A stretch of DNA of 64,000 nt from Corbicula japonica. Its lineage: Eukaryota > Mollusca > Bivalvia > Venerida > Cyrenidae. Positions 1-13,600 of the stretch are shown here, in pieces; the stretch's first letter is position 1; every line of letters starts with the position of its first letter. The notes below the pieces were generated by a model. The model had not been told where the DNA came from and did no database searches. It saw only the letters and a list, made by a program, of their open reading frames with translations. Both the position numbers and the translations under genes were made by a program. The stretch lies in assembly GCA_038501625.1 (NCBI GenBank), contig JAZAYU010000038.1:1302001-1366000 (forward strand). Direction: 5' to 3'.

Positions 1-3000
1 CGATGTCAACAGCTACATCTACAGTCACGCCAACGTCGACTTCAACAGATACCGCCTCATCCACCGGAACTGCGACGACGACTACAGTTACATCTACAAT
101 CACACCAACTTTGACGTCAACAAATACGGTCTCAGCCACCGCAACTGCGACGACCTCTACAGTTACACCTACAATTACACCGGCTTCAGCGTCAACAGAT
201 ACGGCCTCAGCCACCGGAACTGCAACGACGTCTACAGTTACATCTACAATTACACCAACTTCGACGTCAACAGATACGGCGTCAGCCATCGGAACAGCAA
301 CGACGTCTACAGTTACATCTACAATTACACCAACTTCGTCCTCTACAGGTACGGCCTCAGGCACCGCAACTTCGACGACGTCTACAATAACATCTACAAT
401 CACACCAACTTCGTCGTCTACAGATACGGCCTCAGCCACCGGAACTGCGACGATGTCTACAGTTACATCTACAATTACACCAGCTTCGACGTCTACAGGT
501 ACTGCATCAGCCACCACAACTGCGACTACGTCTACAATTACATCTACAATAACTCCAACTTCGTCATCTCCAGATACGGCCACAGCCACCGGAACTGCAA
601 CGACATCTACAGATACATCTACAATTACACCAACTTCGACGTCTACAGGTACAGCGTCCGCCACCGGAACTGCGACGACATCTTCAGTTACATCTACAGT
701 TACACCAACTTCGTCGTCTACAGGTACGGCCTCAGCCACCGGAACTGCGACAACGTCTACAGTTACTTCTTCAATCTCACAATCTTCGACGTCAACAGAT
801 ACCTCCACAACCACCGCAACTTCGACGACGACTACAGTTACATCTACAATCACACCAACTTCGACGTCAACAGGTACGGCCTCAGCCACCGGAACTGCGA
901 CAACGTCTACAGTAACTTCTACAATCTCACAATCTTCGACGTCAACAGATACCTCCACAGCCACCGCAACTTCGACGACGTCTACAGTTACATCTACAAT
1001 CACACCAACTTCGACATCAACAGGTACCGCATCAGCCATCGTTACTTCGACGACGTCTACGTCAACAACTTCAATTACCACAACTTCGACGCCCTTTACA
1101 GATACCTCCTCAGCCACTGCAATTTCCACGACTTCTACATCAACATCTTCAATTACACCATCGACGACTTCTACAGCTTCAGCCTCAACCACTGCAGCTT
1201 CGACGACTTTTACAGATAGTTCAACAACTGCTGGAACTTCTACATTTACCGCCTCTACAAGTACGACATTGGCAACATCATTTACAGATTTATCAACTGC
1301 CACCTCTCCTTCTGGTACCTCAGCCACATTGACTTCTTCAAGTACAATTTCAGGCACTCCAAGTTTAACAACAACATCATCTTCAGTTGTGACCACTGCA
1401 TCTACCGGCGGTTCCTCAGCGACATTGACTTCTTCAAGTACAATTTCAAGCACCCCAAGTTCGACGACATCATCTTCAGTTGTGACCACTGCATCTACCG
1501 GTGGTACCTCAGCGACACTGATTTCTTCAAGTACGATTTCAAGCACCCCAAGTTCGACGACAACATCATCTTCAGATGTGACTTCTACATCGTCTACAGT
1601 TTCTTCGGCAACATTGACTGCTACAACTACCATTTCAAGCACCCCAAGTTCAACGATAACTTTATCTTCAGATGTTGTAACTACAACATCTTCTGGTATT
1701 TCACCAACATTGCCTTCTACAACTACCATTTCAAGCACTCCAAGTCCAACGACAACATCTTCTTCAGATGTGATCACTACATCTACCAGTGGTACCTCAG
1801 CAACATTGACTTCTACAATTACCATTTCAAGCATTCCAAGTTCAACGACAACATCATCTACGGATGTGACCACTGCATCATCTGCTGCAACGTCCACTTC
1901 AATAGCAACATCTTCTTCTACATCGCCCACTACAACTATTGCATTATCATCAACAACACCTAGTTTCACTTCGACATCGCCCTCTTCCTCTCCCACACAA
2001 ACGATAACATCATCAACAATAACGTCCACTTCTACAGCGACATTATCCTCTTCATCGCCCACTCCAACGATAACATCATCCACACCAACCTTCACTTCTA
2101 CACAGACATCTTTCTCTACATCGCCAACTCCAACGATAACATCATCCACAACAACAGCCACGTCTACACCGACATCATCCTCCATATCGCCCGCTCCAAC
2201 GATAACATCATCAACAACAATACTAATTTCTACAGTGACATCATCATCAACATCGCCAACTCCAACGATAACATCATCAACAACAACAGCCACTTCTGCA
2301 GACATATCATCCTCTACATCGCCAACTCCAACGATAACATCATCCATAACAACAGCAACTTTCACACCATTATCATCCTCTACATCGCCCACTCCAACGA
2401 TTACATCATCCATAACAACAGCAACTTCCACACCGACATCATCCTCTACATCGCCCACTCCAACGATTTCATCATCCATAACAACATCAACTTCCACACC
2501 GACATTATCCTCTTCATCGCCAACTCCAACGATAACATCATCCATAACAACAGCAACTTCCACACCGACATCATCCTCTACATCGCCCACTCCAACGAGT
2601 TCATCATCCATAACAACAGCAACTTCCACACCGACATCATCCTCTACATCGCCCACTCAAACAATAACGTCATCATCCCCAACGACATCCACTTCCACTC
2701 CAACATCATCCTTAACATCGCCCACTCCAACGATAACATCATCCACAACAATACCCACTTCTACAGCGACATCATCCTCTACATCGCCAACACCAACGAT
2801 AACATCATCCACAACAACAGCCACTTCCACACCGACATCATCCTCTACATCGCCAACTCCAACGATAACATCATCCTTAACAACAGCCACTTCCACTCCT
2901 ACATCATCCTCTACATCGCCAACTCCAACGATAACATCATCCACAACAACAGCCACTTCCACACCGACATCATCCTTTACATCGCCAACTCCAACGATAA

Positions 3001-4242
3001 CATCATCCACAACAACAGCCACTTCCACTCCTACATCATCCTCTACATCACCAACTCCAATGATAACATCATCAACAACAACCTCCACTTCTACACCGAC
3101 ATCATCATCTACGTCGCCAACTCCAACGATAACATCATCCACAACAACAGCCACTTCTACACCGACATCATCCTCTACATCGCCAACTCCAACGATAACA
3201 TCATCCACAACAACAGCCACTTCCACTCCTACATCATCCTCTACATCGCCAACTCCAACGATAACATCATCCACAACAACATCCTCTTCTACAGCTACTT
3301 CATCCTCAACATCACTCACTCCAACGATAACATCATCCACAACAACAGCCACTTCTACAGCTACTTCATCCTCAACATCACTCACTCCAACGATAACATC
3401 ATCCACAACAACATCCACTTCCACAGCGACATCATCCTCAACATCACTCACTCCAACGATAACATCATCCACAACAACATCCACTTCTACAGCTACTTCA
3501 TCCTCAACATCACTCACTCCAACGATAACATCATCAACAACAATGTCCAATTCCACTTCGACATCATCATCTACATCACTCACTCCAACGATAACACCTT
3601 CAACAACAACATCCACTTCTACAGCTACTTTATCCTCAACATCACTCACTCCAACGATAACATCATCCACAATAACGTCCACTTCCACAGCGACATCATC
3701 CTCAACATCACTCACTCCAACGATAACATCATCCTCAACAACGTCCACTTCTACCGCGACATCGTCCGCTACATCGCCCACTCCAACGATAACGTCATCA
3801 TCAACAACAGCCACTTCCACTCCGACATCATCCTCTACATCGCCAACTCCAACGATAACATCATCAACAACAATGTCCACTTCCACTTCGACATCATCAT
3901 CTACATCACCCACTCCAACGATAACACCTTCAACAACAACATCCACTACAACAGCTACTGCTTCCTCAACATCACCCACTCCAACGATAACATCATCCAC
4001 AACAACGTCCACTTCTTCAGCGACATCGTCCTCTACATCGCCCACTCCAACGATAACATCATCCACAACAACATCCACTTCCACTTCGACATCATCCTCT
4101 ACATCGCCCACTCCAACGATAACATCATTAACAACAACGTCCACTTCTACAGCGACATCATCCAGCATAACGCCTACTCCAACCACGTCGACAACGATCT
4201 CTTCAACTACAGTGCCTACTCCAACAACACCAACAACTCCTG
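1..4242 (+). CDS. Exon 1 (partial): Ser/Thr/Pro mucin tandem-repeat region
   Basis: Open throughout, with codons starting at position 3, and ends phase 1 at a GTAAGA donor. It encodes about 1413 residues, almost all Thr, Ser, Pro, Ala, Ile and Val, with no Cys or Lys, as expected for a densely O-glycosylated mucin domain. Three repeat types follow each other: about 25 residues (75 bp) to about 1050; a looser unit of about 31-33 residues from about 1310 to 1880; and 22 residues (66 bp) from about 1950 to 4190. The ATG at position 3 is probably an internal Met, since ATMSTV also occurs inside a repeat near 448, so the exon most likely continues upstream. Confidence 0.92.
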
Positions 4243-7200
4243 GTAAGACAAATTTTAAATTAAATGTTATCAAAAACATTTGTTTATTAGTTTGACTGTC
4301 CGTATAGAACCGACTGGGCTCACACGGTTTCACAAAAGGCATTATGTGTTCTTCGACTTTCAAAGCAGCAAATTAGATTATGTTCTGTTTTTGTTGAAAT
4401 AAATAAAAATTGGATTCAGGGGTTAAGCAATAGTTAGTTAGTTCCGAATAAATTCTTCAGACAGCGCCGAATTTTAGAAAAGTCTTAAATGTATTTTAAT
4501 TTAATATAAAATGCCGGTAATCATTTCCTGTTGACACTGTTTATCATATTTGGACGAAATAATTTTCTTTCCGACACTTTTAGAAAACAAATATCTTCTA
4601 TACACTCATCGGAAGTTCTAATTGTTCACTTTTTTGTCCGCACTAATAGAAAGACATCAACCTAAGACTTGATTTGTGATCAGTAGCTAACAACATTTTT
4701 TCAGATAGAATTTTAATCTTGTAATTATTGACTTTTGAACAGTTTTGCGAGATTCATCCTGAATTTTGCTAAACATGGTTTTTAATGCAATAAACGGTCA
4801 ATCTATCAAAAATTGTCTTTATTGCTTGCTTATGTTACAAGAACCAATCGTAAGAAAGACAATAAATCCTTATTCTCGTAAATCAGCAACATTTTTGTTT
4901 TAATAAAACCTCTTTAAAGTACCCAATTTTATAATTACCTCCCTTTCAATTACAGACTGTTCTTATATTTAGCCTGCGGTGTAAGTAAATAGTATTGGAT
5001 TCATTATAGAAAACAATCAAATTGAATGAAGATTAAAAAGACATTTAATAATTGATTCCAAGACAAAACTGTGCCCAAGATCATAAAACTTAATCTGGAG
5101 ATCAGTCTCAAATCTCAAGGATCTGATGGGCTGAAATGACGATTGGTCGCCATTTCAGGCAATCAAATCCTTGAGATTTGAGACTGATCTCAAAACTTAG
5201 TTTTATTATCTTTGACCCAGTTCTTTTCACAACATCTCTTGACATGGGAAAGAAACGAAACTAGCAAACAGTGTTAACATACACAATAGATGACCAAATA
5301 AAACTTCTGGTGAGTGTATTACTTCACAGATTTCTTGCCAACATATTTTGGAACTTATCAGTTTTGATTCCCCGGCAGGCCTGTACGTGCATGTACCTAT
5401 CAGTAATATCAGTTTTCATGAAAACTACCCGATCAATTTATTTTGCTTTAATAACGATTTTGCTCCAAAATACTTACTTAAATACTTTGTCAAATGAATA
5501 TTTTAAAAAAGAAATGCTTTTCTGGTTGGTGTTCGGGACCACCACACATATTATACACATTATCTTATACTTTACAGCGCCTGTGACACTGCTCCTGCCT
5601 CGGGCTGGCCATCAGAGTTTATCCTTCGCCAATTCAATTGATGGATGTAAAGATATCAAGTCATTTGACTGTCCAATTAAAGTTGGTGACGAGTTCAGAA
5701 GCCGAATGTATGTAAGTACCCGCCTTCTATTAATACCAAGGTTTTGCACGCTGACAAATAAAGAGGTCGAATAATACTGAGACAACAATGCGCAGATTTG
5801 TATCAATTGAGGTGAATTCACCCGTAAATAAAGTGTAGGCTAGTATGTTATTTGTTAAGGGCGTTTAACATTTATCTTTGAATCTACTGTAATTTTACTC
5901 ATATTTCACACACGCCAATAAGAAAGCTATGGTATTTGATCCCTGTTATTATTCAATGGGATAAAAGAATGTACAAAGGTCAGAAGGGTCATAGCATGCT
6001 GAAGTTAAAGCCAACTCTTGACTGAGTTAATGTATCAGATACAACATCACACCAACAATTTCACTAAGATATTCAGTTCTTCACGTTTGGAGTAAAGCGA
6101 AAAACCGCATACTGTACATTAGCAGATCGTTTATAATTCAATTTGTTGCCGATATTAATCTAATAATGCACATAGGTGCATTACTAAACGTTAAATCAGG
6201 GAATGTTTTCATGAATAATTAACGTTCATTACTCATTGAATAATAGTTAAATAAAAACACTTCAGGTATTGCGCATTTGGCAATAGCTTTGCCATAAAGG
6301 AAAAAGGAAAAATCCCTAAAATTGTATTTGTAATTTACAATTTATCACAAAAAGGAAGCAACACAAAACAGCAATTTGAATGTTAAAATGCGTGAAATGA
6401 TACTGACATCAATATCTAAGGTCCTTGAAAAGAACTTTCAATTGTGAAGAGAGAAATCAACATTTTTATTTTAATGTCATCAATTTTCGCGAGCATGCAA
6501 TTAAAGGTCAAACACACTTTTACAAATAACTTACATTGTATACATTTGTTAGACCACATGTCCTTAGGAATCGTTGTCAGAAACTCATTTTCCATCAAGA
6601 CATTTAAATTGATGTCTAGTGTTGCTTCGATTTTTTGCAAATTGCAAATAGAATTTAAGGTTTTTTTTGGTCAAACTTTTTTTTCTTTACTGTGCTAACG
6701 TTTCTTCGCGTATGTAAATTAAACAAATAACGAAAGGTTTTGCAAAGTTTGATAGAACTGCATGGTGCCGTTTGAGAAATTTTTATATTTTTCTTTTTGT
6801 CAATGGCAAAGCATTGGCGAAATGCACAACACCTTAATGTTAATAAGGTGGTGACTTTAGATACCATTACACTTTTCATTAAAATGATTTCATAACGATG
6901 CATATCTATTCGTTTGCATAACATTTTTCTGTATAACACCATTACAAAGTTCTCCAGGGTACCCGAATTCGTGGATTTCAAATTTAGGGTTCAATTCCTT
7001 TCTTGGGGTTTTAAAATTGTGAATGGATCTGCCGCCGAAATCCACGAAAATTAGTTACCAAATTTAGAATGCTCGAGGTCATTTTCGATCTCTGAGCGAA
7101 TTTTCGTCTACGAAAAATTACTTGATACAACGAATGTAAGGACATCAAAATAAAATCTCCACATGCACAGTGAATACATGTATTTTTTTTAAATCCCACG

Positions 7201-7565
7201 CAAAATAAACAGAAAATGTAATGAAACATATTTCGACATTTAACAAGATTTTTTTTAAATATTGGTTACATTATGTTTTAGTTTTGTGAACGTAAGTATA
7301 TGTAAATGGGTTGATATTCAGAGGACTGAGTTTAAGTAATTTTATTAATTTTCTTTATTTTTCGGTTATCAACATGACAACAAACGGTTTTGCATAATTG
7401 GTTATTAAACTTTTTTGTCTGGATTGAGCGTGCACAAGTAAATTTAGCCACGATTGCATGTAAGGCTCGATTTGAATTTTTTTGCAAACGAACTGTAAAA
7501 TGAAATACCGCAAGTAAAACGAAATTTTCGTACTGAACAGGTTAACCGCTTATCGCTGACAAATG

Positions 7566-7627
<62 letters not shown>

Positions 7628-10600
7628 CCACAAACCGGTTTCTTTGCAATTTATATTGATTTCATGTTTTTCATATACGTTGTTAAAATGGTTGGAAAAC
7701 GATAAGAAAATGTCGCTAAAATCAGGCGTTATATAAATGTCCGCTTTTATTTAGAAATCAGCGTCACACATTAACATGCTGAGATATATGTTGTTTATGG
7801 TGATAAATGAATGTCGTTTTCCATAGTGAGTAAGTTATTATTGGTCACGAATATGTCAACAAAGCTCCTTACTTGGGAAGACATTGGTCTGTATTTAGCA
7901 AGTTCATCATCAATAAAATTAAGTCAAGCACTGAGAAAAGTACGCGTTTTCATATCTTTTATAAGTGTATGACTCAAAGTATTATTGTTTAATGGCTTTT
8001 TAAACATTATTTCAGATTTGTGAAAACGGTATAGTAACGTTCAACGGGACACACGAGATAAACTACATACCAATGTCTATAGATGAACGGAAAAACTTCG
8101 CGAAGAAAGCTGTCGTTGCCCCATATTTCTCAAACATAGACCTTCGTACATCGGGGAGTGTATACTATCGTGTATACAACGAGGCGGAATACACAGCAGA
8201 CTCTAGCGTGAGAACAATAATGCGCACAATCCTGAATGCTGCTGGTTATGATACAATGGATGTGTTCGTACTTGTTGTGGTCACTTGGGAACGTGTGCCT
8301 GAGTACAACCAACCTTCCAGTAATGTAAGTATAATATTAAATGTTCTGCAAAGTTGTTGTTTTAAAAAATTAGAATGTTTTAACCTTCTCAGATAGACTA
8401 GTTTGGAAAGACATACGTTTTTTTTTTATTTCTTATGAAAAAAAACAACAACAACATGTAATGTGATTAGTTTTGGGGGTCTGGAGGTTGATGCGTTTAA
8501 GATATAGGCTTAGTCGACCAGTGACACTTACGTTCAGGACGATAACTGTATTATGACTGCGTTCCTGAATATATCCATTACTAAATGTTATTTATGTTAG
8601 AGACCTGATTTTATTTGTGCGGCTTTTCCTAATATTTGTATTTTGGGTACGGCAAAGGAAAATGTGCCAGCCGAAAGTTGTCAGCAATCCTTGTATGCAC
8701 GTCATAAAGTAAAACAGACGATTTTGCTTGTTACACATTTTGCGGGAAAAGTATGTATATTTATAAAATATGTAACAAAATTATATCATCAAGGTAAATT
8801 AAAAATAATTGTTTATTGGTTCCAAATATATTAACAATTAAAATGTCCAAAAACAACATCCTCGAATTTACCTTTTTCCCCGTGACAGGCCCCAATTCAT
8901 GTTTTAATAAATTTCGTATTTCTATCATGTGTTCATTGTACATGTGAAAATAAACAATCATAAACTGATGGTGAACGTGACTATCGAATGTACAATAGTA
9001 GACGAAGGTGAACTGTAACAGTATACTTGTGACATGAACTTCCAGTTATACTGACTGCCCATTAAATCGTTAATTTTTTTTTTTTTGGAATATTTTTGAT
9101 GTTTGAACAAGATTAATTAATTGGCAAAGGTAGACGTTTTTTTTTATCAATGTCGTTGTTTCAAGCAAGTAGTTATCGAAGAAGAACAATGCATCCTATG
9201 AACGATTTCACGACGAGACATCCCTCCTTGGATCATGTCCAAAATGACATGTCGCTGGTTGTCTGAAACCCTTGGCTTTATCATACTTGCAAAGAATTAA
9301 ACTTAAAAACTGAAGATGGGATTTCTCTAGCCGTAATTAGAAACGTTAACAAATTGACTTTTTTGAGATTATCCACGCATGTATACGTGTCAAAACTAAA
9401 ATTGTGTGCGTTTGAATGGGGTTATTGTAAGAGAGAAAGTGACCCTAATGTATCGATTGGTTACATATTGATTTAAGAACGCATCTACCTTTGCCAATTT
9501 AGGATTAGGCTTTTACACAAATCAAACATATTCAAACACTGAAGAGTTGCGTTTTCATTTGCAGTCAGTATATATATACGCCCTGATGCTATCAATTTTA
9601 TGTGATGACACCTTTATTAATGTTATCACAGAGTTAATGACCCATCCACACAAGACCTTTGATTCATTTTAGTTTTCTATCCATGTTGAACATTTTACCT
9701 ATTATATGACAGATCACGCCATCTACTAGTATTCATTTAGATTGTATCTGTTAAATATGGCTTTTGTAGGGTCATATAAATTTTGTAACAAGTTTTTTAT
9801 ACACCATATCTTGATTTTTTATATTCTGACTAAACTTTCTTTACGATCTTCATTGCATGTGAAAATACTCATGAAAAGTACACATTGTGCGTTTTGTGCA
9901 GAGCGTACTCATTTATAAAACATAGTACATGTAACATTTATGTTATTATTTAAAACCCCGGTTAGAACCATAATAGTCAAATATAAAAGGAAATATGAAA
10001 GTCGCCAAACACGACAGATATCAAAATATTGCAGTCAATTGATATGATTATGTTCATGTGTAGTAATGAAAATGCTTTTATATGTTTGTGTGCTTTTGCA
10101 TGCAACATTGTTGAGCCGAAGTGTGGGTTGGAGTTATTTCACCAAGTCAACTTATACTTGTTTTGTGATATGAGAACCTTTTGGAGCAAGTGTTAGGTTG
10201 GTGCACCCTAGAACCTGGTTTAAACCCCCAGTGGCAAATAGTTTTGCCACTGACCGTTCCAAGGCGGTAACCCATCAGGTTTTCACTTTCGTTATTTGTT
10301 TGTGGGGTCCATTTTGAAATTGATTATTGTTATACCATGCTCTTTTTTCCGCTTTGCTTTTTGGCTGTGTGGGGAGGCTGTGTCTGCTGGATGTGGCCAT
10401 TCCTGATATGCATATTTCACTTTTTAACTACATACTCTGCTTAGCTGCGGGTTGACCGAAACTCAATATTTACACCATTATGAGTTCAATTTCGATGTGC
10501 ATATGGCGGTGAACACCGAAGCCAAATCCTTGATCACGAGCAGATAAAAGAATTTATACTTGTTACATGAACATCCACATATTTAGAAAGGTCGCGTGGG

Positions 10601-13600
10601 CTACGTTTGTGCATGATACGTGTTATATTTAAATTAGTGAGTTTCTTTTTGTACACCAGGCGCACCAAAATTGAAATTGTGTATAGATTATGCTTTAGTC
10701 ATGCGATTTTAAATGGAACGCGTTTTTACATTATTATAACGAGGATACACATATTCTGAAATTGTTTCATGCATGTGTCATTTTGCGTGTGTACAATGAC
10801 ATCATACATAACATTTGTTACATTTCAAAGAGAATACTGATACAAACATAGCGTGTTGAAGTTTATATCCAGGTGGTATGTGGTAATCTTTGGTGTGATT
10901 AGTTGTCGAATACAACAGAGAAAGCAATGTTTTACCAAAAGAATTAATGGGGGCTTGACCTCACTGTCTAACACCTGTGTAACCCAGCAGGGTATTAACC
11001 TATTTCAAAGTTTCAGATACGACTTCACATAAATTTTACTTCTGTGTAACATGATACACTTTTTGAAAATAAACTTAATTGATAAACAGCTTCCCTCTAT
11101 CCTTGCTCTGCATGAGTTGGCGTCACGTAAAATGAAAAAGTATAAAAGCCCTGTATGGTGTCTGAACTTGACACTATTCGAAAATATAATGGTAAAATCA
11201 AGATAATGTCATCTCATCAAAATTATTTTGAAATAAATTAGTTTTGCACAAAACCCCGATCATTTTTTGGTATAGAAACATCCAATTATGACCAAACTGT
11301 CATGCATATGATGAAGGTTTAGCTTGCTGGTTGTTTTATATCCCTATGCGAGGAGGTAATTCTTTTACCGTTTAATTTCCCTGTCTGGAACCCCAATTTT
11401 AACTGTCTTTAACCGCCACCTGTCTTTAGCAGCCACTTTTTGTCGCTCCCTTGGGTGGCTGCTAAAGACAGGTTTGAATGTATACATATTAATTAAAAAT
11501 ATATAATATGATGAACCGTATTAAATGTTTCCTGTAAACAAGAAAATTGTTAGATTTGAATGTGAAAATTTAATCTACCTTTTATTCAGGTGGACCAGTA
11601 GAGGGGGAAATTAATAAAATAATAATTTATTGAAATGGAAATCGACCAATGTCAAAATCTGGTTAATCTCTTTAGAAATATAAGTTTTGGGTGTGAATAA
11701 TTTTAGTTAAGATCATCAGTATACAAATTCTTACTTAAATTACTGGGAATATTAGTGGTAACAGTTGTGTTGTGGCACGACATAGTGACTTTATTGTGGA
11801 TCTCGACAGATCTAGTGTCAAGTTGGTCTGTAAAATTATTAACAAGCGAAACATTTGAAATGATGAAACGTGTAATGTGACAAAATATTGTTTAATTGTT
11901 TTTTGTGTCCCTTTCAGACTTCGACGTTCCAACTTGTCATCGTGTCAGACGGATTATCGACTACCCTGGCATTTTTCTCATACCAAGACATGATGTTTAC
12001 AACAAATGAGAACCTGATTGGCTTCGCCACAGAGTTAACATCAAGATACAGACTCAGGGTGTATGACCCGGTGAATGAATACTTCAATCTAGGTAATGCA
12101 AACTGCAACCGATGCCCTTTAAATGGTTGCATAACCTGTATTGCTTTTAGTAAATATAATATTATATCACAATTACGTAAAATCTGCCAAAATGGAGGTC
12201 AGTTATATAATCTATAAAAAGTTCACTCTTTATTTTCTAATTTTTGAACTCGTGTTGTTTTTTTAAAGAAAAATACAGACATTTTGTTATTTAAGTTACA
12301 TCCATTTTGAATGCGTATTGTTGTATTGATCTGTATTTTTCTTGAAGAAGAACACGAGTTCGAAAATTCGAAAATAAAGACTGGACTTTTTATATAATAT
12401 TATAGAAAAACATGCGCGTCTTATTTTATGGAACAGCTCTTATCATAGAACTTTCAACAAACTTTTGTCAATTGATTATATAAAATTAGAGGGTTTTTGT
12501 AGACATGGTAAACACATGACACATAGAATGTTTTACACCTCCCAATTAAGGCATGTTTAAAAAGATGTTTTAAATTTATGTTAACTACACGTTGACTAAT
12601 GTCTGGTCGCTATTTTTTCGGACGCTATCAATTGTCTCGCTTCACCAAAGGTAGCGTTTGTTGGTGTATCCATTTTAACATTAACAAGTAAAGTAATGCA
12701 CGAAAGAACTACACATTTTTGTGATATTTTGTGATAACAATATGTAGTTCTGTTTTGTACACGTAATAATCTTAAATATATTTTCTGTCGTTGCATTAAA
12801 ACAAACAACCACATCATGGTGTTTTTGCAACAAAATAAAAGTAAAAACACTAGTTCATAGCGTGTCTTAACATACAACATCTAGCTTGCTACACAAAAAT
12901 GTTGTATACATAATATTACATTTTTATTCGGTACATAAAATTTACAAAATATTAACAATTTCAGGTCGGCGGGGATTCGTATGGTTTTCCCTTAATACAG
13001 GTTTCGATGAAGAAGATTCTCCATGTATGACGTGTAGGATGTGGGCAAAGTCTGAGAAACCAGGTCTAACTGCTCTTCAACAAGCATGGAGTCTGATACC
13101 ACAATGTCCATGTGACAGGCGTCTTGTATTAACATCGGGATCATTCAAACGCTTTGATTCGTCCGGATCCGATTTGTGCTATGAATCCAGGTCTAACAGC
13201 AGGTTGAATTGGCAAGGATCGGTGAGTAGAAAGAACAACTCAGTTAATTGATTTTTTTCTCGTATATTATACAACATTTCGTGTGGTACATATCTACAAA
13301 AACTCATATTCCTTTCACTATACATCCTCTTATGTATTGATAACGATCCTGTCACTTAACATCAACCTATGTATTGATCAGGTTCCTGTCACTTTACATC
13401 ATTCTATTTGTTGTTCATGTTTCTTTTACTAAATATCAACCTTTGCATTGCCGTTCCTTTTACCGTTCATCAACCTACGTACTGGTCATGTTCTTTTCTT
13501 TCTACATCAACCTATTTATTGACCATATTCCTTTAACTTTACACCAACCTTTGCATTGCAGCTCCTTTTATTATACATCAACCTATGTATTGATCATGTT

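Larger units (their letters stand above)
8325..11917 (+). other. Intron 3 (3.6 kb) with three repeat elements
   Basis: Contains a long-TIR element (9060-9560), a SINE-like copy (10124-10425) and a short hairpin (11419-11472). No coding exon is supported. Confidence 0.75.

Noticed and set aside
2657..4363. 568-codon open frame on the minus strand rich in Val, Asp and Glu
   Set aside because: Exact antisense of the 66-bp mucin repeat; open only because the repeat lacks the needed triplets. No independent evidence.
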